A program made the translations under genes and the position numbers. This document shows, piece by piece, positions 6,503 to 13,397 of a stretch of 18,804 nt of DNA. The DNA is taken from positions 1 to 18,804 of the forward strand of contig JAILGR010000164.1 in NCBI GenBank assembly GCA_024696565.1, in the 5' to 3' direction. Every line of letters starts with the position of its first letter. The stretch's first letter is position 1. The notes below the pieces were generated by a model. The model was not told the origin of the DNA, made no database searches, and saw only the letters and a program-made list of their open reading frames with translations. The DNA is from Acholeplasmatales bacterium. Its GTDB lineage: Bacteria > Bacillota_I > Bacilli_A > Acholeplasmatales > Anaeroplasmataceae.

Positions 6503-7342
6503 ATTTACTAACATAGTTTTTTCATCATCAAAAGTAATCTTATGTTCTTTATATAAAGAACCATAAGCTCTTTTGAACGCTTTTCTTGACATACCAAGTA
6601 AAGCTTCTACTTCTTCAGCACTAGATTTAGCAGTAAGTTTCATTACACCATGATGATTTTCTAAATATTCTAATAATAATTTAGCATCATCAACCATTAA
6701 TAATTCCTTATTTTGATTCATAGTGCCATAATATTCATTATCTAATTTCTTAGTTATTACTACACTAACTTCCATGCCTAAGTGATATTGTCCTCTCATT
6801 TGTGTATAAGGAATGAAGATATATTTAAAATCATTAGTAACTACTCCCATTCCTTTTTCAGCAAAATGACTAACAAAACCATTTACAGTTTCATTTTCTT
6901 CATATGACACATCATTCTTAATACTCTTAATATCATATCTATTTAAGGGTTTAGCCATTAATGTACCATGTTTGTCCTTTAATCTAATTAATACCTTATC
7001 TCCAACAGTAGGCCATTTTAAATTATCATATGGCAAATAATCTTTAGATAATAAAACATCTTTTGGAGTATTAATAGATACAAATGCACCAGCATTTGGT
7101 AATATATCTACAACAGTTGCAAAGCCTTCTTTAGATATAGTTGCTAAAACATCCATTTGAGTAGCAGTTTTTCTATTTTGTTTATCAGAATAGATAAATA
7201 CTTTAACATTATCACCAATTTTTAATTCTTCTTTAGCTTGTTTAAAATGAAGTAAAACTTCTTCATCATTATCACCTAGCATATATCCTAAATCAGATTT
7301 TCTTACAACACTAAGTGTTTGATATTCTCCTAGTGAAATCAA
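6494..7342 (-). CDS. cvfB: CvfB/YitL-family S1-domain RNA-binding protein
   Basis: The product is 282 aa, the usual CvfB length. It has three S1-like OB segments (LSVVRKSDLGYMLGDNDEEVLLH near the N-terminus, then ATVVDILPNAGAFVSINTPKDVLL, then VNGFVSHFAEKGMGVVTNDFKYIFIPY). A C-terminal winged helix follows (LTAKSSAEEVEALLGMSRKAFKRAYGSLYKEHKITF). CvfB proteins bind RNA and affect virulence or stress gene expression in staphylococci and streptococci. The start is TTG at 7342: an in-frame TAG lies two codons upstream, and AAGGATGGTGAT, close to the full anti-SD complement, precedes it. The TTG overlaps the stop of a 47-aa ORF as TTGA, so translation is probably coupled. Confidence 0.88.
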   Translation of the reverse strand: MISLGEYQTLSVVRKSDLGYMLGDNDEEVLLHFKQAKEELKIGDNVKVFIYSDKQNRKTATQMDVLATISKEGFATVVDILPNAGAFVSINTPKDVLLSKDYLPYDNLKWPTVGDKVLIRLKDKHGTLMAKPLNRYDIKSIKNDVSYEENETVNGFVSHFAEKGMGVVTNDFKYIFIPYTQMRGQYHLGMEVSVVITKKLDNEYYGTMNQNKELLMVDDAKLLLEYLENHHGVMKLTAKSSAEEVEALLGMSRKAFKRAYGSLYKEHKITFDDEKTMLVNKK

Positions 7343-7482
7343 TTCCTATCACCATCCTTATAATTCCTATCAGTTTGTTTTAAATACATTTCCTTTTTTT
7401 TATCGAAGGAATTATTTTTTTGTTTATTTTTATTTTCATATTTTTTTATTAAATTTTTTTGTTCTAATGTCAATTCCTTCAT
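7339..7482 (-). CDS. Small 47-aa basic protein overlapping both neighbours
   Basis: This frame, missed by length cutoffs, fills the whole gap between the 133-aa gene and cvfB. It starts with ATG at 7482, which overlaps the upstream TGA as ATGA, and ends with TGA at 7339-7341, overlapping the cvfB start as TTGA. GAGGA stands about 7 nt before its ATG. The product begins MKELTLEQKNLIKKYE and ends NYKDGDRN. It is highly charged, Lys/Asn-rich, with no TM segment, and its N-terminal half may form a helix. Two 4-nt overlaps are a strong sign of a real translated gene in an operon. The A-rich sequence and lack of a known family leave open that it acts only as a coupling leader for cvfB. Confidence 0.65.
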   Translation of the reverse strand: MKELTLEQKNLIKKYENKNKQKNNSFDKKKEMYLKQTDRNYKDGDRN

Positions 7483-7880
7483 TCTTCTTCCTCAATTCTT
7501 TTTAATCCTTTCTCAACTAAAACTTTTCCAATACGTTCAATATTTTCTTCAGTAGAGAAAGTTTCTCTTAATCCAACCATATATTCAAAAGATAAGATAT
7601 CATCATTTGAATATAGCATAAATGCATTTCTATGATTTAAAGCTTTAACCTTAAAGCCAATAAAATCTTTAACCTTTAATTCAAAATCATCTTTTGGTCT
7701 TAACATTTCAAATAAACGATTTACTTTTTGAAAATAAAACTTATCATTTCTTAGGCTCATAATATATTCACCACGATAGCTTCTATTTCCATCATTATAT
7801 TTTACCATGACAAAACAAGGCTTATCCCCTTTAAGTTGTCCTTCTCTTCTCATTTCAAGTAAAAAACTTCTACGGTTCAT
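7479..7880 (-). CDS. Conserved-looking protein of unknown function upstream of cvfB
   Basis: The product is 133 aa, soluble and basic; family not recognised. It has an N-terminal basic helix (MNRRSFLLEMRREGQ). A set of beta strands follows (KPCFVMVKYNDG, YRGEYIMSLRNDKFYFQKV, FELKVKDFIGFKVKALNHRNAFMLYSN) and the protein ends in a helix. The strand-rich middle with a final amphipathic helix could be a PH-like or small beta-barrel fold, but this is a guess. ATG at 7880 follows GGTTGGTGATAAA, where GGTGAT matches the distal SD sequence. It heads a three-gene operon with the 47-aa ORF and cvfB, so an RNA-related function is possible. Confidence 0.75.
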   Translation of the reverse strand: MNRRSFLLEMRREGQLKGDKPCFVMVKYNDGNRSYRGEYIMSLRNDKFYFQKVNRLFEMLRPKDDFELKVKDFIGFKVKALNHRNAFMLYSNDDILSFEYMVGLRETFSTEENIERIGKVLVEKGLKRIEEEE

Positions 7881-7905
7881 TTTATCACCAACCTAATACT
7901 ATAAA

Positions 7906-7914
7906 ATTATAACA
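7906..7914 (-). promoter_or_regulatory. Extended -10 promoter of the cvfB operon
   Basis: Minus strand TGTTATAAT, a perfect TGnTATAAT, 25 nt upstream of the first ATG. No good -35 is seen, which an extended -10 tolerates. Confidence 0.6.
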
Positions 7915-8038
7915 TAAACTAATAATTTTAAAAGATAATTATTATGTGATTTTCTGTTAGCAAAGGCCTTCTACGATATTTTTTAAGTGAATTATCGAAA
8001 AAATTTATAAAAAATAATAAAAAACGATAAAATTAGTG

Positions 8039-8067
8039 TTGACAAGCGCTTTCATAAATGTTATTAT
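8039..8067 (+). promoter_or_regulatory. Strong promoter (TTGACA-17-TATTAT)
   Basis: A consensus -35 TTGACA (8039-8044), an exact 17-nt spacer and TATTAT (8062-8067) make this the best -35 promoter in the window. Transcription would begin near 8074. It leads into a hairpin at 8113-8150 and then the gene at 8206. The spacer contains a CcpA-like site. Confidence 0.75.
8042..8055 (+). promoter_or_regulatory. Putative CcpA (cre-like) site inside a promoter
   Basis: ACAAGCGCTTTCA with the palindromic core AAGCGCTT. Against the cre consensus TGNAANCGNTNNCA, the 14-mer ending in TTTCA matches in the core and the whole right half, and misses only the leftmost TG. It overlaps the -35 and spacer of the TTGACA promoter, so binding would repress. 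The window encodes a CcpA-like protein. Confidence 0.55.
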
Positions 8068-8073
8068 AAAGAT

Positions 8074-8165
8074 GCTAAAAGTAAAATAACTTTTCAAAAT
8101 AATCTCTCCCAAAAAAGGAAAAGGTGGTAGCAATATCATCTTTTTCTTTTATATTCTATTTTTTA
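8074..8165 (+). ncRNA. Candidate small RNA or attenuated leader
   Basis: The TTGACA promoter would start RNA near 8074. The RNA has a small hairpin AAAAGT/ACTTTT (8077-8094). A longer stem follows, GGAAAAGGTG (8117-8126) with CATCTTTTTC (8137-8146), extendable by four A-T pairs. T-rich sequence lies after it, up to TTTTTT near 8158-8164. That looks like an intrinsic terminator. A separate extended -10 (8166-8174) then precedes the protein gene. The reading as an 75-90 nt RNA is inference; a terminator-controlled leader of the downstream gene fits equally well. Confidence 0.35.
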
Positions 8166-8174
8166 TGATATAAT
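8166..8174 (+). promoter_or_regulatory. Extended -10 promoter just upstream of the unknown gene
   Basis: TGATATAAT, matching TGnTATAAT. Transcription would start near 8181, giving a leader of about 25 nt that contains the AGGAG site. No clear -35. Confidence 0.55.
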
Positions 8175-8205
8175 AATGACTAGAAAACTAAGGAGAATAA
8201 TTATT

Positions 8206-8685
8206 ATGGATGGAATAGCATTACTTGTACTTGAACTTATTGGCGGAGTAGTTGAAATAACAACAGATATTGCAATATCAACCCCTCCTTCAGGATATTA
8301 TGGGCTATCAACAGCTCCAATCGGCGGTTTCCCATATGATTTTAGCCAATTAGGGAAAGCAGACGCTATGGAAGCTAATTACGAAAAAAAGGATGTCTAT
8401 AAAGAATTAAAAGCTATGAAAAAGAATCATTCTATATCAGAAGATGAATATAATCAATTAATAGCACATCAAAAGGTTCTTGAAGAAAGAAATGAATTAC
8501 TAGAGGAATTAAAATCTTTTAATTATAGCAATTATAGAGTTGCCAATAAAGAATTATTCAAAATAAAAACTAAAATAGATTCTTTTTACGAAAGAGGCTA
8601 TATAAGCCCAGAAACTAACGAAAAAATCAAAACAAACATTCAAAAAATTGAACAAGAACTTAAAATCATTGAGGCTACAAGATAA
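8206..8685 (+). CDS. Unknown protein with N-terminal hydrophobic segment and coiled coil
   Basis: The product is 159 aa and I do not recognise it. Residues 3-18 (GIALLVLELIGGVVEI) are hydrophobic but short and hold two Glu, so this is neither a clear TM helix nor a cleavable signal. A Gly/Pro/Tyr-rich stretch follows (STPPSGYYGLSTAPIGGFPYDF). From about residue 55 on the chain is helical and charged with heptad-like spacing, suggesting a coiled coil (VYKELKAMKKNHSISEDEYNQLIAHQKVLEERNELLEEL). Two segments, SISEDEYNQL and YISPETNEKI, resemble short-hairpin turns of SHOCT-like domains. ATG at 8206 has AGGAG 10 nt before it; an ATG at 8176 in frame lacks a site and lies next to the -10. It is a single-gene unit with its own terminator, possibly under CcpA control. 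Confidence 0.7.
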   Translation: MDGIALLVLELIGGVVEITTDIAISTPPSGYYGLSTAPIGGFPYDFSQLGKADAMEANYEKKDVYKELKAMKKNHSISEDEYNQLIAHQKVLEERNELLEELKSFNYSNYRVANKELFKIKTKIDSFYERGYISPETNEKIKTNIQKIEQELKIIEATR

Positions 8686-8698
8686 TAATAATTAAAAC

Positions 8699-8732
8699 AA
8701 AAAGTAATCAGTTTATGCTGATTACTTTTTTT
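8699..8732. terminator. Bidirectional terminator between the unknown gene and citrate synthase
   Basis: 13-bp stem AAAAAGTAATCAG / CTGATTACTTTTT, 6-nt loop, T-runs on both strands. The TAA stop of the citrate synthase gene lies in the stem. Confidence 0.9.
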
Positions 8733-10029
8733 CACCTACATATTTTGTTGCAGGTCTTACAATCTTATTTGAATATAATAAATTTTCGATATCATGAGAT
8801 ACCCAGCCTACAACTCTTGCAACACTAAATAGTGGAATAAATAAATCTCTTGGTATATCTAGCATCTCATAAATCAATCCACTATAATAATCGACATTAC
8901 AACAACATTCTTTTCCAGTCTTAGCTTTTAGTGCATTAACAGCTAATTTTTCAAATCGATAATAAAAATCAAATTTTATTTTATCTTTTTTTTCTGCTAA
9001 CTTCATTGCAACATCTCTTAATATTTCTGCTCTTGGATCTGACATAGTATAAATGGCATGACCAATACCATAAATCAATCCAGAATGGTCAAAGAAATCT
9101 TTAGCTAATAATCTTTGAATTACAGCATTTATTTCTTCATCAGTAGCATCATAACCAACTTCATTAACAACATCTACCATCATATCCAAAACCGCCATAT
9201 TAGCTCCACCATGTCTTGGTCCTTTTAAAGAACACATAGAGGCAGCTACCATAGAATAAAGGTCAGTTAATGTAGATGATACAACAGTACCAACAAAAGC
9301 ACTATTGTTACCTCCACCATGGTCAGCATGAACCATTAAACACATATCTAATGTTTTAGCTTCAAGTTCAGTGAACTTTCCATCATTTCTAGATAAATAT
9401 AGAATGTTTTCGGCAAATGAATATTCTTTCTTAGGAAAATGAATATGTAGTGAATCATGGTCTAAATAATGGGTTTTAGTTTGTAATGAATAGGCCATAA
9501 TTGCTGGCATTTTAGCAATTAATGAGACTCCCTTTTTAATCATTTCAAAACCATCAATATTATCAGGATCATCATCAAATGAATATAAAGATAAAATACT
9601 TCTTGTCATATGATTCATTAATGATTTTGATGGATTTTTTAAAATAATATTTTCCATAAAACCTTCTGGAAGTTCATATTGATCACATATTACTTGTTTA
9701 AAAATCTTAGATTCAGTTTGATTTGGATAATGTCCAAAAAGCAATAAGAAACAAGTGTTTTCATATCCAAAGTCACTACCAGCAAGCTTAGCTACTTCTT
9801 TTATATCTATACCACGGTAATATAAATTACCCTCTTTTGGAAGCTTAACATCATTTTCTACATAATAACCATTAACCTCAGCTACTTTAGTTAAACCAAC
9901 TAAAACACCAGTTCCGTTATTATTTCTTAAGCCACGCTTTACATCATATTTATCATATAGTTCAGGAGCTATAGCTCCATCTTCTAGCATATCATGATAT
10001 TTTTCTAATAAGAAATAATCATTATTCAT
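8722..10029 (-). CDS. gltA: Citrate synthase
   Basis: The product is 435 aa, condensing acetyl-CoA and oxaloacetate to citrate in the cytoplasm. The family's catalytic residues are visible: His273 in LKGPRHGGAN, His324 in YGIGHAIYTMSDPRA and Asp380 in NVDYYSGLIYEML. Also present are the preceding MVHADHGGGNNSAF motif (residues 232-245) and the substrate-binding Arg in SVARVVGW. An N-terminal extension of about 40 residues precedes the core. A 2-methylcitrate synthase activity cannot be excluded from sequence, but the neighbouring aconitase and isocitrate dehydrogenase argue for citrate. AGGAGG lies 7 nt before ATG. The gene follows aconitase by 21 nt, in one operon. Confidence 0.93.
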   Translation of the reverse strand: MNNDYFLLEKYHDMLEDGAIAPELYDKYDVKRGLRNNNGTGVLVGLTKVAEVNGYYVENDVKLPKEGNLYYRGIDIKEVAKLAGSDFGYENTCFLLLFGHYPNQTESKIFKQVICDQYELPEGFMENIILKNPSKSLMNHMTRSILSLYSFDDDPDNIDGFEMIKKGVSLIAKMPAIMAYSLQTKTHYLDHDSLHIHFPKKEYSFAENILYLSRNDGKFTELEAKTLDMCLMVHADHGGGNNSAFVGTVVSSTLTDLYSMVAASMCSLKGPRHGGANMAVLDMMVDVVNEVGYDATDEEINAVIQRLLAKDFFDHSGLIYGIGHAIYTMSDPRAEILRDVAMKLAEKKDKIKFDFYYRFEKLAVNALKAKTGKECCCNVDYYSGLIYEMLDIPRDLFIPLFSVARVVGWVSHDIENLLYSNKIVRPATKYVGEKK

Positions 10030-10050
10030 AATAATACCTCCTCACTTATT

Positions 10051-11916
10051 TTAGAAGGTGTTAAGTAATCCACCTACAGAAATCAAATTATATTCTTCTA
10101 ATGTAAGATCACAATCTCTTTCGTAAGTCTTACCCTTAGTTAAATTCTTAACAACAATCTTATCTTTATTCCAATATACTTTTATATCATCTAATAAGTC
10201 AGCTTCAATATCTAATTCAATAGGTAAGATACCAAAGTTGATTAAATTCTTCTTATGAATTCTTGCAAAAGATTCAGCAATTACAGCTTTAATTCCCAAA
10301 TATCTAGGAGCAATAGCAGCATGTTCACGACTTGAGCCTTGACCATAATTTGTTTTAGCAACAATAACACCACTACCATTTTCTTTACATCTTTTTGAGA
10401 ATCCTTCATCAATATTAGAGAATACAAATTCAGATATCTTTTCAATGTTAGATCTATAAGGTAAAACCTTAGCTCCTGCTGGCATAATATGATCTGTTGT
10501 AATATTATCCTCTAAAGATATCATAACCTTTGCTTCAAATTCATTACCAATTGGACTAAACTTAGGAATTGGTTTAATATTTGGTCCCATTACTACTTCA
10601 GATTTATATGTTGGATAATATAATAATGAATCATTTTGTGGATATGTAATATCCATACTAAATTCATTTAATTTCATTCCAAGTGGAGATGAAATATAAC
10701 CATTAACTGCAGATAATGCTGCAACCTCAGGTGATACTAAATATACTTTAGCTGAGTTTGTACCAGATCTACCATAGAAATTTCTATTGAATGTTCTAAG
10801 TGATACTGCATCTGTAGCAGGAGATTGTCCCATACCAATACATGGACCACATGCAGTTTCAAGGATTCTCGCACCAGCTTCTAGTAATACATCTAAAATA
10901 CCATTTTTAGTAATCATTTGTAATACTTGTTTAGAACCAGGAGCAATACCTAAAGAAACGTTAGGATTAACCTTCTTTCCTTTTAAAATAGATGCTACTT
11001 TAACAAAATCATAATAGCTTGAATTTGTACAAGAACCAATTAATACTTGATCTACCTTAATATCCTTTAATTCAGATACATTCTTAACATTATCTGGAGA
11101 ATTTGGACAAGAAGCTACAGGTTCTAACGCAGCTAAATCTATAAGAATATCTTCATCATATGTTGAATCTTCATCTCTTTTTAATTCTTTATAATCATTT
11201 TCTCTACCTTGTAACTTTAAGAATTCTTTAGTTACAGAATCAGATGGGAATACTGATGATGTTGCACCAAGTTCAGCTCCCATATTACAAATTGTAGCAC
11301 GCTCAGGAACGGATAAAGTTAAAACACCATCACCATAATATTCAATGACTTTATTAACTCCACCCTTAACTGTCATTTTTCCAATTAAATATATAATAAT
11401 ATCTTTAGCAGATACACCATCTCTTAATTTATTAATTAATTTTACACCTACAACTTTTGGTCTTACGATTGTAAATGACATACCAGCCATTGCACAAGCA
11501 ACGTCAAGTCCACCAGCACCTATAGCTAAGGCACCAACACCAGATGATGTAGGAGTATGGGAATCAGAACCTAAAACAGTCATACCAGGTTTTGCAAATC
11601 TTTCTACATTAACCTGATGGCAAATACCATTACCTGCCTTAGAAAATACAATACCATACTTATCAGCTACAGTTTGTAAAAACTTATGGTCATCAGCATT
11701 CATGAATCCATTTTGTAATGTATTATGATCTACATAAGAAACAGATAAATCTGTTTTAACCTTATCAATACCAAAACTAATAAATTCTAAATATGCCATT
11801 GTACCAGTAGCATCTTGAGTTAAGGTTTGATCAATCTTAATACTCATTTTGTTATTTTCTAAATCTTCAGATACTTTATGACTATCTAAAATTTTATATG
11901 TTAATGTTTTACTCAT
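10051..11916 (-). CDS. acnA: Aconitate hydratase
   Basis: The product is 621 aa and interconverts citrate and isocitrate with a [4Fe-4S] cluster. The three cluster cysteines are Cys296 (IGSCTNSS) and Cys356/Cys359 (ACGPCIGMG). The substrate loop GSDSHTPTSSGVGALAIGAGG and the C-terminal swivel domain (DHIMPAGAKVL, NYGQGSSREHAAIAPRYLG, SFARIHKKNLINFGILPI) are intact. The length fits the compact aconitase subfamily of about 640 aa rather than the 900-aa AcnA/IRP type. ATG at 11916 is preceded by GGAGGGG and is used. The longer frame to 11949 starts upstream of that site. It is the first gene of an acn-gltA operon; the icd operon lies just upstream behind a terminator. Confidence 0.93.
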   Translation of the reverse strand: MSKTLTYKILDSHKVSEDLENNKMSIKIDQTLTQDATGTMAYLEFISFGIDKVKTDLSVSYVDHNTLQNGFMNADDHKFLQTVADKYGIVFSKAGNGICHQVNVERFAKPGMTVLGSDSHTPTSSGVGALAIGAGGLDVACAMAGMSFTIVRPKVVGVKLINKLRDGVSAKDIIIYLIGKMTVKGGVNKVIEYYGDGVLTLSVPERATICNMGAELGATSSVFPSDSVTKEFLKLQGRENDYKELKRDEDSTYDEDILIDLAALEPVASCPNSPDNVKNVSELKDIKVDQVLIGSCTNSSYYDFVKVASILKGKKVNPNVSLGIAPGSKQVLQMITKNGILDVLLEAGARILETACGPCIGMGQSPATDAVSLRTFNRNFYGRSGTNSAKVYLVSPEVAALSAVNGYISSPLGMKLNEFSMDITYPQNDSLLYYPTYKSEVVMGPNIKPIPKFSPIGNEFEAKVMISLEDNITTDHIMPAGAKVLPYRSNIEKISEFVFSNIDEGFSKRCKENGSGVIVAKTNYGQGSSREHAAIAPRYLGIKAVIAESFARIHKKNLINFGILPIELDIEADLLDDIKVYWNKDKIVVKNLTKGKTYERDCDLTLEEYNLISVGGLLNTF

Positions 11917-11949
11917 AATAATCCCCTCCAAAAACAAAAGATTTATCAC

Positions 11950-11958
11950 ATTATATCA
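11950..11958 (-). promoter_or_regulatory. Extended -10 promoter of the aconitase-citrate synthase operon
   Basis: Minus strand TGATATAAT (TGnTATAAT), about 34 nt before the ATG. The nearest -35-like TTGATG is 20 nt away and inside the dyad at 11978-11997. Confidence 0.6.
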
Positions 11959-11977
11959 TAATAATTCGAAAAAAACA

Positions 11978-11997
11978 TCAATTTATATAATATTTGA
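11978..11997. promoter_or_regulatory. Imperfect dyad upstream of the aconitase promoter, possible operator
   Basis: A 20-bp stretch with TCAA and TTGA at its ends and TATA in the centre; 14 of 20 positions obey dyad symmetry. It covers the -35 region. Two direct CGATAA copies lie just beyond, at 11998-12003 and 12019-12024, spaced 21 bp. The regulator is unknown. Confidence 0.3.
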
Positions 11998-12020
11998 CGA
12001 TAATATAACCGTTTTCTTCG

Positions 12021-12051
12021 ATAAAAATAAAGAAAGTCTTGCGACTTTCTT
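12021..12051 (-). terminator. Terminator of icd
   Basis: Minus strand: stem AGAAAGTC / GACTTTCT with GCAA tetraloop, then TTATTTTTA. It begins right after the icd stop. Confidence 0.85.
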
Positions 12052-12052
12052 A

Positions 12053-13267
12053 TTAATTATATTTTTTCTCTAAATACTTACGAATTGTTTGGATAAATTC
12101 TAAAGAATTAACTGCAGTTGCTTTAAAGCCTTTATCAACTAAACCAACTAAATCCTTAGTCATAATACCATCATTTAAAACTTCAATACAAGAATTCTCC
12201 AAATTATTAGCAAATTCAACTAATAAAGGTAGATTATCTAGTTCTCCTCTTTTTCTTAATGCTCCACTCCATGCATAAATAGTAGCCATTGGATTTGTAG
12301 ATGTTTCTTCACCTTTTAAATATTTGTAATAATGTCTTGTTACTGTACCATGGGCAGCTTCATATTCATATTTACCATCTGGTGAAACTAAAACTGAAGT
12401 CATCATCGCCAAAGAACCAAAAGCTGTAGATACCATATCAGACATTACATCACCATCATAGTTCTTACAAGCCCAAATATAGCCACCCTCACTTCTAATA
12501 ACTCTAGCAACAGCATCATCAATTAATGTATAGAAATAAGTAATTCCTAGTTTTTCAAATTCTTCTTTGTAATATTTATTATAAATATCTTCAAACATTA
12601 ATTTAAATGTCTGATCATACTTCTTAGAAATTGTATCCTTTGTAGAAAACCATAAGTCTTGTTTAGTAGATATAGCATATTTAAAGCATGAATGAGCAAA
12701 TGAAGTAATTGAAGAATCTTTATTATATAATCCTTGTAACACTCCACCACATTCAAAATCATAAATAGTAGCTCTTTCGACTTTTCCTGACTCACCTGTA
12801 AATACCAATTCAGCCTTTCCTGGTTCAGTAATTCTAAATTCTGTTCCTTTATAAACATCACCATAAGCATGTCTTGCGATAGTAATAGGCTTTTTCCAAT
12901 TTTTAACCTGTGGTTTAATTGAATCAATCAAAATAGGTGCTCTAAAAACAGTACCATCTAGGATTGCACGAATTGTACCATTAGGGCTTTTCCACATTTC
13001 TGATAAATTATATTCTTCTACTCTTTGCTTATTAGGAGTAATAGTAGCACATTTAACAGCTACACCATACTTCTTTGTCGCATTGGCAGAATCAATTGTA
13101 ATTTGGTCTTTAGTTTCTTCTCTTTTAACTAAACCTAAATCATAATACTCACTTTTAAGGTCAACGAATGGATAAATTAATTCATCCTTTATCATCTTCC
13201 ATAAAATACGAGTCATTTCATCTCCATCCATTTCAACTAGAGGAGTTACCATTTTAATTTTTTCCAT
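12053..13267 (-). CDS. icd: NADP-type isocitrate dehydrogenase, eukaryotic-like subfamily
   Basis: The product is 404 aa and oxidatively decarboxylates isocitrate to 2-oxoglutarate. The sequence is of the homodimeric type II (mitochondrial/cytosolic eukaryote-like) subfamily: TPLVEMDGDEMTRILW, ATITPNKQRVEEYNLSEMWKSPNGTIRA, RHAYGDVYKGTEF, CKNYDGDVMSD and YEAAHGTVTRHYYKY are hallmarks. The AAHGT..RH region matches NADP-dependent members. With citrate synthase and aconitase next door it completes the oxidative TCA branch, whose product feeds glutamate synthesis. ATG at 13267 has GGGGG 8 nt before it; the longer frame to 13336 would begin within the promoter. It has its own promoter and terminator, separate from acn-gltA. 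Confidence 0.93.
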   Translation of the reverse strand: MEKIKMVTPLVEMDGDEMTRILWKMIKDELIYPFVDLKSEYYDLGLVKREETKDQITIDSANATKKYGVAVKCATITPNKQRVEEYNLSEMWKSPNGTIRAILDGTVFRAPILIDSIKPQVKNWKKPITIARHAYGDVYKGTEFRITEPGKAELVFTGESGKVERATIYDFECGGVLQGLYNKDSSITSFAHSCFKYAISTKQDLWFSTKDTISKKYDQTFKLMFEDIYNKYYKEEFEKLGITYFYTLIDDAVARVIRSEGGYIWACKNYDGDVMSDMVSTAFGSLAMMTSVLVSPDGKYEYEAAHGTVTRHYYKYLKGEETSTNPMATIYAWSGALRKRGELDNLPLLVEFANNLENSCIEVLNDGIMTKDLVGLVDKGFKATAVNSLEFIQTIRKYLEKKYN

Positions 13268-13334
13268 TTCAATACCCCCGAAATTTAAAAATTTTATTAG
13301 ATAAATTCTAAATGGCTTAGAATAATCATAATTC

Positions 13335-13363
13335 ATTATATATTTTTATTCAATTTTATACAA
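13335..13363 (-). promoter_or_regulatory. Promoter of icd
   Basis: Minus strand: TTGTAT, 17-nt spacer, TATAAT. The leader is about 60 nt. Confidence 0.7.
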
Positions 13364-13370
13364 GAAGAGA

Positions 13371-13396
13371 AAATAAAAAAGGCCATATGGCCTTTT
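13371..13396 (-). terminator. Terminator of tyrS
   Basis: Minus strand: perfect stem AAAAGGCC / GGCCTTTT with ATAT loop, then TTTTATTTT. It ends one base before the tyrS stop codon. Confidence 0.85.
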
Positions 13397-13397
13397 C

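Noticed and set aside
8121..8136. T-box-like AGGTGGTAG in the leader at 8074-8165
   Set aside because: The leader is far too short for a T-box Stem I, the ACCGCG part is missing, and no aminoacyl-tRNA or amino acid gene follows.
10787..11617. Plus-strand ORFs opposite aconitase
   Set aside because: Antisense shadows of a conserved enzyme without start signals.
12598..12927. 109-aa minus-strand ORF inside icd
   Set aside because: It lies in another frame of icd, has no ribosome binding site and no family features, and is a shadow of a long conserved gene.
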